From contig NZ_FOCZ01000004.1 in NCBI RefSeq assembly GCF_900110245.1, forward strand, positions 620,001 to 684,000: 64,000 nucleotides of DNA. The letters are read 5' to 3'. Below, one piece after another: positions 1 to 6,957 of this stretch (its first letter is position 1; each line of letters opens with the position of its first letter). Under the pieces are notes generated by a model. That model searched no databases, had not been told where the DNA came from, and saw only the letters and a program-made list of their open reading frames with translations. Both the position numbers and the translations under genes were made by a program. This DNA comes from Niastella yeongjuensis. Its GTDB lineage: Bacteria; Bacteroidota; Bacteroidia; Chitinophagales; Chitinophagaceae.

Positions 1-461
1 CGCCAGCCTGTCCAGCCATGGGTTCGTTCAGTTTGCTGTGCATAGATGCCGGCTTCGTGCCCCATCATTATTTGCGCCAACTGGTTATACGCAACCGTCC
101 AGGCGTCAATGATGGCCGGAGTTGCCGCATCGCCCAACACCTCCTGTATTGAAGCCAACAGGTGTTTGCCAACAATACTGTAATGTTCAGGGCGAATATC
201 AAGACTGGTATGTTTATGGCCTATTCTGTCTATTACTGGCATCAGTACGCCCGGGTTGGCAATATTCTCTGCATACGCAAGTACAGCCAGCGCCAGCGCT
301 GTTTGCTGCCGGTCGTTTTTCTGATTGCCCATATTGAACAGGTTCTTCAACTCCGGATGGTGCGTAAACATGCGATTATAGAAATGCTTTGTCAATAAAA
401 CCCCGTTTTCTCTCAGTACCGGCACAGTGGCCAGTACCAAAGCTTTTTGCTCACTTGTCAT
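1..461 (-). CDS. hmp: Flavohemoglobin (nitric oxide dioxygenase), N-terminal part, cut by window edge
   Basis: Only the first 153 codons are inside the window; the gene continues beyond base 1. The visible part is the globin domain of flavohemoglobin, the cytosolic enzyme that oxidises nitric oxide to nitrate using O2, heme, FAD and NAD(P)H. Landmarks match E. coli Hmp closely. The B10 tyrosine lies in KHFYNRMF (Tyr28), followed by the ELKNLFNM segment. The proximal heme histidine is in GHKHTSLDI (His84), and the next tyrosine is in PEHYSIVGKHL (Tyr94). The reductase domains would lie outside the window. The start at 461 gives the standard N-terminus MTSEQKALV. Upstream is a well formed Bacteroidota promoter with a palindrome just downstream of its -7 box, which fits NO- or redox-responsive control. 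The identification is secure; completeness cannot be judged. Confidence 0.93.
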   Translation of the reverse strand, partial: MTSEQKALVLATVPVLRENGVLLTKHFYNRMFTHHPELKNLFNMGNQKNDRQQTALALAVLAYAENIANPGVLMPVIDRIGHKHTSLDIRPEHYSIVGKHLLASIQEVLGDAATPAIIDAWTVAYNQLAQIMMGHEAGIYAQQTERTHGWTGW

Positions 462-501
462 ATATAATATATTAATACCTTCTTGTCTTTTTTTAAATGA
501 G

Positions 502-519
502 AGATCGGGCGCCTGATCT
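502..519. promoter_or_regulatory. 18-bp near-perfect palindrome in the hmp leader (candidate operator)
   Basis: AGATCGGGCGCCTGATCT is a palindrome except for one symmetric position pair. It lies about 10 bases downstream of the hmp -7 box, so a bound repressor would overlap the transcription start region. An NO-sensing repressor is the natural expectation for hmp, but the regulator cannot be identified from the sequence. Confidence 0.5.
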
Positions 520-528
520 TTGAAAGCA

Positions 529-559
529 CAAAATTAGGCAATGATAATAAAAGACAAAA
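529..559 (-). promoter_or_regulatory. Bacteroidota-type promoter of hmp
   Basis: On the minus strand a TTTTG -33 element (555-559) and a perfect TAnnTTTG -7 element, TAATTTTG (529-536), are separated by 18 bases. They lie about 70 bases upstream of the hmp start. This is the canonical arrangement for the primary sigma factor of this phylum, with a spacer close to the usual 19-21. Confidence 0.65.
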
Positions 560-580
560 ATATCTTTTTCTATTTTTATA

Positions 581-609
581 AAAAAAACGTCCCGGGTAAA
601 ACCGGGACG
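581..609 (-). terminator. Rho-independent terminator after the HD-domain gene
   Basis: The stem CGTCCCGG/CCGGGACG has a six-base loop and is followed on the minus strand by seven T residues (581-587). It lies 34 bases beyond the stop codon of the HD-domain gene. Confidence 0.85.
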
Positions 610-642
610 CTCCTATTTAAATACGCTTTATCGTTTACCGTT

Positions 643-1293
643 TTATTCGCTCCAGGGTGATTGGAGAATAGCATCGCAAAAATTCAGCCGGTGAAAGTTC
701 GGGATCATATATGCACAGATATCGGCATTCATGTTGCCAAAAGTAGTGTGTGTTTTATGTTTAAAGCCGTCGAAAAAAGTGGGTATTATTGTTTTCTTAA
801 AATCAGACCGCGGGAATTGTTGGAGGATATCTTCCCGTTCCTTTTCAGTGAGTGTACTATAGTCTCTTCCCACTACATCCAACGCCACGCCATAGTTTAA
901 CAAAGCTACCTCCGATTCTTTATGTTCAGCTATTCCGGGGCTCGTATGTAAAGCAATGGCATCCCAAACCAACTGCAGCACCTGTTGCGAAAGCCCATGG
1001 CTTTTAAGGAAATCACGTGCTGCGTTGGCGCCATCTACCTCAAATCTCAGGTCCTGGCTGCTGTAATGTGGGGTAAGCCCCAGGTCGTGAAATACAGCGC
1101 TGACGTACAGCAATTCAGGGTCATACTTTACCTTTTTCTGCATGCCGCCCAATGAGGCAAAAATAAACGTACGTAAGGAATGGTTGTACAGAAACTCCGT
1201 GCCATGCTCCAATAACAATGCTGTAGCCTGTTTCGCAATAGTGCTGTCTGGTATTACAATACCAGCAACAGACTGCGGTTTATTTATCGGCAT
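643..1293 (-). CDS. HD-domain metal-dependent hydrolase, cyanamide hydratase-like
   Basis: A 216-residue cytosolic protein with an HD-superfamily metal site: an N-terminal histidine in NHSLRTF, the HD doublet in FHDLGL, a downstream histidine in ALHTSPG and an aspartate-containing helix later. The HSLRT and LLYVSAVFHDLGL spacing resembles cyanamide hydratase-like HD proteins, but the substrate cannot be inferred. The ATG at 1293 (MPINKPQS) is chosen because the longer frame would begin with TTG at 1326 and has no family-like residues. The gene lies downstream of and co-directional with the Crp/Fnr-type gene and is likely cotranscribed with it. A strong terminator follows. Confidence 0.75.
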   Translation of the reverse strand: MPINKPQSVAGIVIPDSTIAKQATALLLEHGTEFLYNHSLRTFIFASLGGMQKKVKYDPELLYVSAVFHDLGLTPHYSSQDLRFEVDGANAARDFLKSHGLSQQVLQLVWDAIALHTSPGIAEHKESEVALLNYGVALDVVGRDYSTLTEKEREDILQQFPRSDFKKTIIPTFFDGFKHKTHTTFGNMNADICAYMIPNFHRLNFCDAILQSPWSE

Positions 1294-1350
1294 AATGTTA
1301 CGTTTAGTGGCGAAGTTCCGAATCAATAATCCGGGAGTCCTTAAACAGGT

Positions 1351-1956
1351 TTAAGAAATATTCTTTTTCCTGATCTCGCTCAAATATTCAGGGGTAAAGC
1401 CAAGAAACGAAGCAAGCAGGTACTGCGGGATACGTTGTATAAATTCCGGGAATAGCTGATTGAAATGGCGGTAGAGATCTTCTTTGGATAACTCGAACAT
1501 GAGCCGGAACCGCACCTGAGAGGCTGCACAGGCCCGTTGAAAAACCAGGTGGAAATAGGCATTCAGCTCGGGAAACTGGTTCAGTAATTCGCGCTGATTG
1601 TCGGCAGAAATACACAACACCTCCGTTTTTTCAACAGCCCGGATCGAGAACTGGGCGATGGAACTGTTTTGAAAAGCCATAAAATCTGAGATCCACCAGT
1701 GCTCCAATGCAAAATCGGTCGTTTGTTCTATGCCATTCTGCTTCAGGTAATATAAATGCACGCAGCCTTTTACGATGAAAAACTTCTCATAACACCGGTT
1801 GCCTTCGTTCAGCAGGATCTCTTTTTTTCTGTAGGTCCTGTGCTCAAAGAAAGACTCCAGTATACTCAGCCTTTCCAAATCAATAGTACAGAACTTCCTT
1901 ATATGGGAGATAAGGGGCTCCGTTACCAGGGTTTTATTTGCATTATTTGCTGCCAT
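1351..1956 (-). CDS. Crp/Fnr-family cyclic-nucleotide-binding-domain regulator
   Basis: About 201 residues. The N-terminal two thirds form a cNMP-binding beta-roll: the RKKEILLNEGNRCYEKFFIVKGCVHLYY pattern is spread over residues 40-70 and continues with the TTDFALEHWW strand. The C-terminal segment (QYLLASFLGFTPEYLSEIRKK) is a recognisable, though short, helix-turn-helix. The beta-roll lacks the classic cAMP arginine-serine signature, as is usual for the small Crp-like proteins of Bacteroidota, so the ligand is unknown. The ATG at 1956 is preferred; a TTG at 1989 would extend the frame but lies upstream of the apparent -7 box. It probably cotranscribes with the HD gene. Confidence 0.8.
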   Translation of the reverse strand: MAANNANKTLVTEPLISHIRKFCTIDLERLSILESFFEHRTYRKKEILLNEGNRCYEKFFIVKGCVHLYYLKQNGIEQTTDFALEHWWISDFMAFQNSSIAQFSIRAVEKTEVLCISADNQRELLNQFPELNAYFHLVFQRACAASQVRFRLMFELSKEDLYRHFNQLFPEFIQRIPQYLLASFLGFTPEYLSEIRKKNIS

Positions 1957-1963
1957 TCTAATG

Positions 1964-1994
1964 CAAATGTAAAAAAGCCTGTCAATCAATGAAA
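1964..1994 (-). promoter_or_regulatory. Promoter of the Crp/Fnr-type gene, suggesting a leaderless start
   Basis: A perfect -7 box TACATTTG (1964-1971) lies only seven bases upstream of the ATG at 1956. A weak -33 TTTC (1991-1994) is 19 bases further upstream. Transcription would begin almost on the start codon. Confidence 0.45.
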
Positions 1995-2007
1995 TATTAC
2001 CCCTTAA

Positions 2008-2772
2008 TTATTCTGTTACATAGAACTCGATATTGTATTCGGTTTCACCCAGGTAACCATATTTGCCAAAAACAATGGTCTTGCTTTCTTCGTTGTTGTC
2101 ATCGGCATGTCGGTTATTGAGTAATAACTTCTTACCGGCATATACAGCTTTGACGGTATATTTTCCAATGGGCACATCTTTCACCATAAAAGTCCCGGCC
2201 ACATCCTCTACAGGTCTTTCAAATGAAGCGGCAGCAGTACCATCCATTAAACTGGTTTCACCAGGAAAAGGGGTAAATGACAATCTTACTTTTGTCATAT
2301 CCACATCTGCACCAAACTGGTACAGATCAACATGCGCACCATAGTAGCCGGTACCACCCGGTCGCGGGCCACTTAGCTTCCATTTAAAGTTTCGTACGGC
2401 ACCACTTGCTTTATTAAAAGCATCGGTTTTATCAGGCTCCAGGTCAAACTTATAGGTTTGTCCGTAGGCAGTTTTAGTAAGCTGGGCCTTGGCCGTCCAA
2501 TCGCCTGCAGGATCATCCGGCAACGACACCTGGTATTTGCCTTCCTCATCACTGGAAGCGGAGAGATAACTGTTATACCACACCGTGTGCTCGATAGTTA
2601 TCCGGGCTTCTTTCACCGGAACGTTTCTGGCATCGGTGACACTGCCACTCACGGTGCTTTTTTTCGTTTCGGGCTTTTCAGATAACACCTTATCATTATT
2701 ATTTTTACTACACGCTGTCACAACAACGCTGATTAGAAATGGCATAAGCATACCGCACCTGTTATATTTCAT
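2008..2772 (-). CDS. Lipoprotein with carboxypeptidase-regulatory-like beta domain
   Basis: 254 residues. The N-terminus is a lipoprotein signal with lipobox VVTAC, followed by a charged Asn/Lys-rich linker, so the protein is probably anchored in the outer membrane. A beta-sandwich of the carboxypeptidase-regulatory-like type follows (STVSGSVTDARNVPVKEARI, then EGKYQVSLPD). A second such segment near the C-terminus contains FMVKDVPIGKYTVKAVY. These domains are non-catalytic adhesion or binding modules in this phylum. It is 18 bases upstream of the Crp/Fnr frame on the same strand. No specific function can be assigned. Confidence 0.7.
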   Translation of the reverse strand: MKYNRCGMLMPFLISVVVTACSKNNNDKVLSEKPETKKSTVSGSVTDARNVPVKEARITIEHTVWYNSYLSASSDEEGKYQVSLPDDPAGDWTAKAQLTKTAYGQTYKFDLEPDKTDAFNKASGAVRNFKWKLSGPRPGGTGYYGAHVDLYQFGADVDMTKVRLSFTPFPGETSLMDGTAAASFERPVEDVAGTFMVKDVPIGKYTVKAVYAGKKLLLNNRHADDNNEESKTIVFGKYGYLGETEYNIEFYVTE

Positions 2773-2804
2773 TTTTATAATTTTTTGAACTTTACCGGAT
2801 ACTT

Positions 2805-3455
2805 TCAGGCAACTTTTGAGAGCTGCACTTTCTGTTCGGGAATCATCTCAGCCTCATAATCTTCTGGCATGATAAGCTGTTTCTTAAAAATAGATCTGAC
2901 CCAGTAAGCGACAACAAGCCCGGCAGGACTGCTGATCGATAGCCAGGTGGCCAGGTCCTTCGCAATTCCCTGCAGGTCCTTATACCAAAGCAGGTGTGCG
3001 CCCAGGCCTATGACAATACCAGTTATGGCTGCCAGCAGGTAGACCAGGATGCATTGTCTTACCCATTTGGTAGGAAATTTAACCAGCGGTTTTAACTGGA
3101 TGGCATTGATCAAACCAATTGACAGGAACATAAACAGGATATCGAAAGGAATAAATAAGGTATAATAACCAAGCCAGAACACACCGGGTGTAATGATTAA
3201 AAACGGCCAGATGCCAGCCAGGGTTTTCCGCTCCTCCACCAGCTGGAATGTTTTGTTCCGCGTTATTACAAGAAGGAAAACAAAGACAACAAGCGACAGG
3301 GTATGCATTATAAACTGCGGGGTTGTCAACAGCCTGTCGTGATCGCCGGTAAAACCGTGCGCTATAAGCGGATGAAAAAGACCTAAGGCACCGGTATAAA
3401 CCACCAGGTTGCCAGCTACCCATTTTTTTAAAAATATGTTTTTACCTGATTTCAT
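2805..3455 (-). CDS. Integral membrane protein of unknown function
   Basis: About 216 residues with roughly six hydrophobic helices: around VVYTGALGLFHPLIAHG, FIMHTLSLVVFVFLLVI, GIWPFLIITPGVFWLGYY, FIPFDILFMFLSIGLI, CILVYLLAAITGIVIGL and SISSPAGLVVAYWV. The C-terminus is charged and cytoplasmic-looking. The ATG at 3455 (MKSGKN) is preferred over a GTG at 3482. I do not recognise the family. It is divergent from the AraC-type regulator, with an inverted repeat between them, which makes it a plausible regulatory target of that regulator. Confidence 0.6.
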   Translation of the reverse strand: MKSGKNIFLKKWVAGNLVVYTGALGLFHPLIAHGFTGDHDRLLTTPQFIMHTLSLVVFVFLLVITRNKTFQLVEERKTLAGIWPFLIITPGVFWLGYYTLFIPFDILFMFLSIGLINAIQLKPLVKFPTKWVRQCILVYLLAAITGIVIGLGAHLLWYKDLQGIAKDLATWLSISSPAGLVVAYWVRSIFKKQLIMPEDYEAEMIPEQKVQLSKVA

Positions 3456-3493
3456 ATATTTTCGATTTACAATGCAAAGCACCGCTATTTTAC

Positions 3494-3520
3494 AGGCAGG
3501 AAAAGAGGTATTTTCTGCCT
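3494..3520. promoter_or_regulatory. Inverted repeat between divergent membrane-protein and AraC-type genes
   Basis: AGGCAG (3494-3499) and CTGCCT (3515-3520) are exact inverted arms, with inner AAAA/TTTT also matching. The 27-bp dyad lies between the two divergent starts and is a candidate operator. Confidence 0.4.
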
Positions 3521-3540
3521 AAAATGATATATTTTACGTC

Positions 3541-4542
3541 ATGGGTTTACCAGGAACGACCATTCGCACTATTTTTCAGACTGCCACTTCAATGGGTGCA
3601 GCTTTTGGTACACTTTGCCAGATGTCGGGCGTTAATCCTGAGGAAATTAGCGACTCGGAACACATGGTTGAATGGGAAAAGGGGGCGCTTATTTGGGTAC
3701 CTCTATTGAAACTATCGGGCGACCCGTTGATTGGGCTGCATATAGGTATGAGCGCAAAAAGGGTTCTTTATGGAATGTTTGGCTTTTTAATCCAAAGCAG
3801 CAAAGACGTTGATCAGGCCCTTCAGATGGTACACCGGTATGGTCATATGCAGGCGCCTATGATTGAATACAGGTATACAGTTAAGGAAATGGCTGTGCTG
3901 GAAATTGAGCAAAACCCAATATGGGTAATGAAATATCCGGAACCTTCCAGACAAGCCAAAGATTTTTTAATAGCAATCATAGTCACTACACTCAGCTCCC
4001 TCACAGGAAAAAATATTGTTCCGGTAAGAATAGAACTAACGGGCGAAATGCGGGAGATTTCGGAATACAGAAAGCACTTCGGTTGTGAGGTGCTTTTCAA
4101 CAAGGATGTTAACCGGATTATTTTGAGCAAAGAAGATATCTCAACCCCCATACTCACAAGCGATCAATCCATGTTTCAGACATTCAGCTCCATCGTTGCC
4201 GATAAACAGGCATTGCTGGAAACCAATAGTACCAGTGAGAATTTGAAGCAGGTTTTATTTATGCAGTTCAAAGGGAGGATCCCAACGATTGAAGAAGCAG
4301 CCTCCGCCCTGAATATGACCCCACGCAATTTGCAACGTAAACTGCTGCAGGAACAAACCACCTTCCGCGATATTGCCGGTGAAATAAGAAAAGAAATTGC
4401 TTTCCAGCTCATGCAAAACCCGGCCATAAAAATAACCGAGGTTTCCGACATCTTAGGTTATTCAGACCTGACTGCATTCAGGAAAGCATTCAAATCCTGG
4501 ACGAATGCAACGCCAAGGGAAGTAAGAAAAGGACGGGCGTAA
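3541..4542 (+). CDS. AraC-family transcriptional regulator with AraC-binding-type N-terminal domain
   Basis: 333 residues. Residues 1-200 match the arabinose-binding-like domain of the OruR/VirS type of AraC regulator (GDPLIGLHIGMSAKRVLYGM and the FGCEVLFNKDVNRIIL segment). Residues 240-330 form the paired helix-turn-helix (IEEAASALNMTPRNLQRKL, then ITEVSDILGYSDLTAFRKAF and a TPREVRK end). It binds DNA in the cytosol, and the effector is unknown. No Shine-Dalgarno is visible. The divergent membrane-protein gene is the most likely target. The family call is secure. Confidence 0.9.
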   Translation: MGLPGTTIRTIFQTATSMGAAFGTLCQMSGVNPEEISDSEHMVEWEKGALIWVPLLKLSGDPLIGLHIGMSAKRVLYGMFGFLIQSSKDVDQALQMVHRYGHMQAPMIEYRYTVKEMAVLEIEQNPIWVMKYPEPSRQAKDFLIAIIVTTLSSLTGKNIVPVRIELTGEMREISEYRKHFGCEVLFNKDVNRIILSKEDISTPILTSDQSMFQTFSSIVADKQALLETNSTSENLKQVLFMQFKGRIPTIEEAASALNMTPRNLQRKLLQEQTTFRDIAGEIRKEIAFQLMQNPAIKITEVSDILGYSDLTAFRKAFKSWTNATPREVRKGRA

Positions 4543-4561
4543 AGAATAGGTGTTTTCCCCG

Positions 4562-4592
4562 TTGACTTGCCCTCGTTCGGGTCCTAACTTAG
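4562..4592 (+). promoter_or_regulatory. Promoter of the L,D-transpeptidase-like gene
   Basis: TTG (4562-4564), a 20-base spacer and TAACTTAG (4585-4592, 7 of 8 to TAnnTTTG). It is followed by a purine-rich AGGAAGG and the ATG at 4614. Confidence 0.5.
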
Positions 4593-4613
4593 AGGAAGGT
4601 AATAACCAAGCAT

Positions 4614-5159
4614 ATGTCAAAAATTGTAGTACAACTCAACGCCGACAGAACCCTGGGTGGCCAGTTAAAAGTTGTCAATAGCTCAGGCGCTCAACAAGGT
4701 TTTGGCTTTGCTGCTCTTGGAAAGGCAGCCAATAATGATGCTGCGGCTCACGGAAATCCCGGTGCTAATCAACTGTTCCTTTTTGGAGACACGCCCACAG
4801 GTACCTATTCAATTAAAACGATCACAGACGGGCCATATAAAGGGAACACAAAAAGTTATGGTCCCAATGGCGTATTCAAACTTGATCCGGTATCAGGCAA
4901 TGCAGCGCTTGCAGAGACAAATGGCCGGATAGGAATATTAATTCACGGTGGAGATTTAGGTCCTAATGCACAGCTTAGGCGAACGAATGGATGCCTGCGT
5001 ATGCGCAATGACGAATTCCTTGCGTTGAAAACGCTGGTACAGAATCTGTCTATTAGTGATCCTGTTGATGTTCTCGAAGTTTTCGAAAATGGAACTTCTG
5101 CTGATCCTTCTTTCAATAATGATACCTGTGGTGATGGAGATCCTCCTCCTGACTTTTAA
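4614..5159 (+). CDS. L,D-transpeptidase (YkuD)-like protein without signal peptide
   Basis: 181 residues. The active-site signature is clear: His111 in LIHGGDLG and Cys127 in RTNGCLRMRN with the following arginine. This is the HG...GCxR pattern of the YkuD fold, which normally cross-links or remodels peptidoglycan or attaches lipoproteins to it. The preceding segment (GDTPTGTYSI) is also typical. Unlike most family members there is no signal peptide or lipobox, and the protein ends in an acidic, proline-rich tail. It converges on the minus-strand operon ending at 5177, with only 17 bases between stop codons. Export by a non-Sec route or an intracellular role is possible. The fold call is good; the substrate is unknown. 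Confidence 0.75.
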   Translation: MSKIVVQLNADRTLGGQLKVVNSSGAQQGFGFAALGKAANNDAAAHGNPGANQLFLFGDTPTGTYSIKTITDGPYKGNTKSYGPNGVFKLDPVSGNAALAETNGRIGILIHGGDLGPNAQLRRTNGCLRMRNDEFLALKTLVQNLSISDPVDVLEVFENGTSADPSFNNDTCGDGDPPPDF

Positions 5160-5176
5160 TTAAAGGGATCCCCAGA

Positions 5177-6478
5177 CTAAGTTTGTTTATCTAAATTGAC
5201 TAATATAACTTCTCCATCGAGGTTTGGTATTTCATTCACATTACCTGACAGTATGATTTCAGTATTGTCATCCTTTTTCAACTTTCCCTTCCAGGTAGCA
5301 GTAATCTTTTTATATATTTCCCGATCATATTCTTTTGCTACAAAATCGAAATTAGATCCATCTTCCGGCGTGGCGGGTATCTCCTTCTTGTTATCGAGGG
5401 ACATTAATTTAACAACAGAAGTTCTGAAACCTTCACCTGACCCGGAGATAAATTTCTTTTCATCCTCATTTAAAGTATTCCCTGCAGCCAGTTTAATTCT
5501 TGCCACCTTAGCGGGAATTACATTTTCCCGGGATTTAAATAATAAATAGGTAGCACTGCTAATACCACTTAATGCCAGTATGGTACCATCCAGCTCGGGT
5601 AACTCGTTTAGATTTTTTGGATTATTGTAACGATATATGTAAATAATTATGGCAACGAGGGTCCAAATAACATTCTGATATCTGTGAATTGAAATGGCAC
5701 CGCTTTTATCTGACAAGATATCCCTGAAAAAACCTTGTGAAGGCTGATTTTGACCGCGCTGAACATTATTCTCGATCTCTGTAACGTCCATTATAGCCCC
5801 AACCGTAAATGTACCGGCTGAAATACCCATTAATATTAATGCGGTCTGATTAATTCCACTTATATCCCGCTTATCCCACAGGATGGCATACAGGTATACG
5901 CTACTTACTATAAAAGTCCAGACAGCCAGTTGGGTTCTTGCCAAAGAATAGGGTTGTTTAACGATAGGGGTTGTTCCATTTAGTGACAACAATTCAACGT
6001 TTACCTGATTAATTGTTTTCCAGTTGCCAACAATATCCCTTAACAAATCCTGGTATTGGGCCAGATAAAGAAATAATATAAAAACACCCGCTATGAAAAC
6101 CAAAGTAAGTCCCTGGTTTACACGTAAATTATTATGTTTAAAGCTAACTTTATAAAATTCCAGGGTTAAAGACTGACTTAATGTTAGCGAATCCGAAGGT
6201 GAGTTGTTACCTGTTTTCTGGATTGCCAGCCTAAAATCATTCCAATATTTTTTAATATCCTCGCCGATATATTTATTATTATTTATCTCATAATTCATCT
6301 GCGCTATAGTCTCTATATTGTCTTTATAGTAATTCTTCTTTGTGGACCGACTTATTGCTTTTGACACTTCCGTTTTAATGCCATCAATTGATGCAACCGC
6401 ATTGTAATTATCCCAATAAATGAAGCAAACAACCACAAAGACAATAGAAATTAAAATTGTCCCATAATGCTTCTTCAT
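5177..6478 (-). CDS. Multi-pass membrane protein with internally duplicated module
   Basis: 433 residues with about six membrane helices, near residues 5-22, 122-141, 182-201, 210-228, 267-283 and 296-315. Two copies of one module are visible. YSLARTQLAVWTF plus ILMGISAGTF (residues 177-223) matches SIHRYQNVIWTLV plus LALSGISSATY (residues 263-311). The residue 25-115 segment is likely a coiled, extracytoplasmic loop, and the C-terminal 115 residues are soluble and charged. I recognise the repeated R-x-Q-x-x-x-W-T / GIS-x-x-T pattern as recurrent in bacterial membrane proteins but know no function. It is the last gene of a four-gene operon, so it may anchor or process the upstream products. 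Confidence 0.7.
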   Translation of the reverse strand: MKKHYGTILISIVFVVVCFIYWDNYNAVASIDGIKTEVSKAISRSTKKNYYKDNIETIAQMNYEINNNKYIGEDIKKYWNDFRLAIQKTGNNSPSDSLTLSQSLTLEFYKVSFKHNNLRVNQGLTLVFIAGVFILFLYLAQYQDLLRDIVGNWKTINQVNVELLSLNGTTPIVKQPYSLARTQLAVWTFIVSSVYLYAILWDKRDISGINQTALILMGISAGTFTVGAIMDVTEIENNVQRGQNQPSQGFFRDILSDKSGAISIHRYQNVIWTLVAIIIYIYRYNNPKNLNELPELDGTILALSGISSATYLLFKSRENVIPAKVARIKLAAGNTLNEDEKKFISGSGEGFRTSVVKLMSLDNKKEIPATPEDGSNFDFVAKEYDREIYKKITATWKGKLKKDDNTEIILSGNVNEIPNLDGEVILVNLDKQT

Positions 6479-6498
6479 AATCTTTTAAGTTAAAACGG

Positions 6499-6939
6499 TC
6501 AGTTTATTTTTATGTATAGATACAGTGAGATATTTCGGGGACGGGTTTCCAGCCCTCCGTATTCGGAGCTGGACATTACACTTCTTCCATACCTAACATC
6601 GTGTCCGCCTTCACAGCCATTGGTCCCCAAATCATTGTCCATAACCGCATGAGCAGGTGAAATTTGATGAGCATGACTTTTAAATGCATCGGCCTGATAA
6701 TTTCCAATGGCTCTATTGCCGTCTGCATCGCCCTGGTTTACATCCCTGCCTTCATTCATACTTCTTAAGAAAAGCCCGCGTGCATCTGGAAGAATGGTCA
6801 GACCGCTTAATCTGAATAATTCCGAATCCTGAATATTCCGACCATCCATCAATACCCATCCTTCTCCATTTACCTGCCTGAAAACAGCAGGTTCCAACAC
6901 AGAATACTGTACATTGCCCAAATCAGCATTTTTTTGCAT
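6499..6939 (-). CDS. Phage-tail-collar-like small protein (copy B)
   Basis: 146 residues with the tail-collar/receptor-binding-tip signature: GWVLMDGRNI, a LPDARGLFLR turn, GDADGNRAIG, an HxH pair in FKSHAHQ and the C-terminus ETRPRNISLYLYIKIN. In phages these modules form trimeric tips, with the HxH pairs often metal-binding. Here there are no other tail genes. It is paralogous to the first gene of the operon (148 residues); the two differ mostly in the central variable part after the HxH motif, where ligand specificity usually resides. It lies 18 bases downstream of the 882-residue gene and 20 upstream of the membrane-protein gene. A role as adhesin or targeting subunit is inferred. Confidence 0.75.
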   Translation of the reverse strand: MQKNADLGNVQYSVLEPAVFRQVNGEGWVLMDGRNIQDSELFRLSGLTILPDARGLFLRSMNEGRDVNQGDADGNRAIGNYQADAFKSHAHQISPAHAVMDNDLGTNGCEGGHDVRYGRSVMSSSEYGGLETRPRNISLYLYIKIN

Positions 6940-6957
6940 AAAGTGTCATTTTATTAT

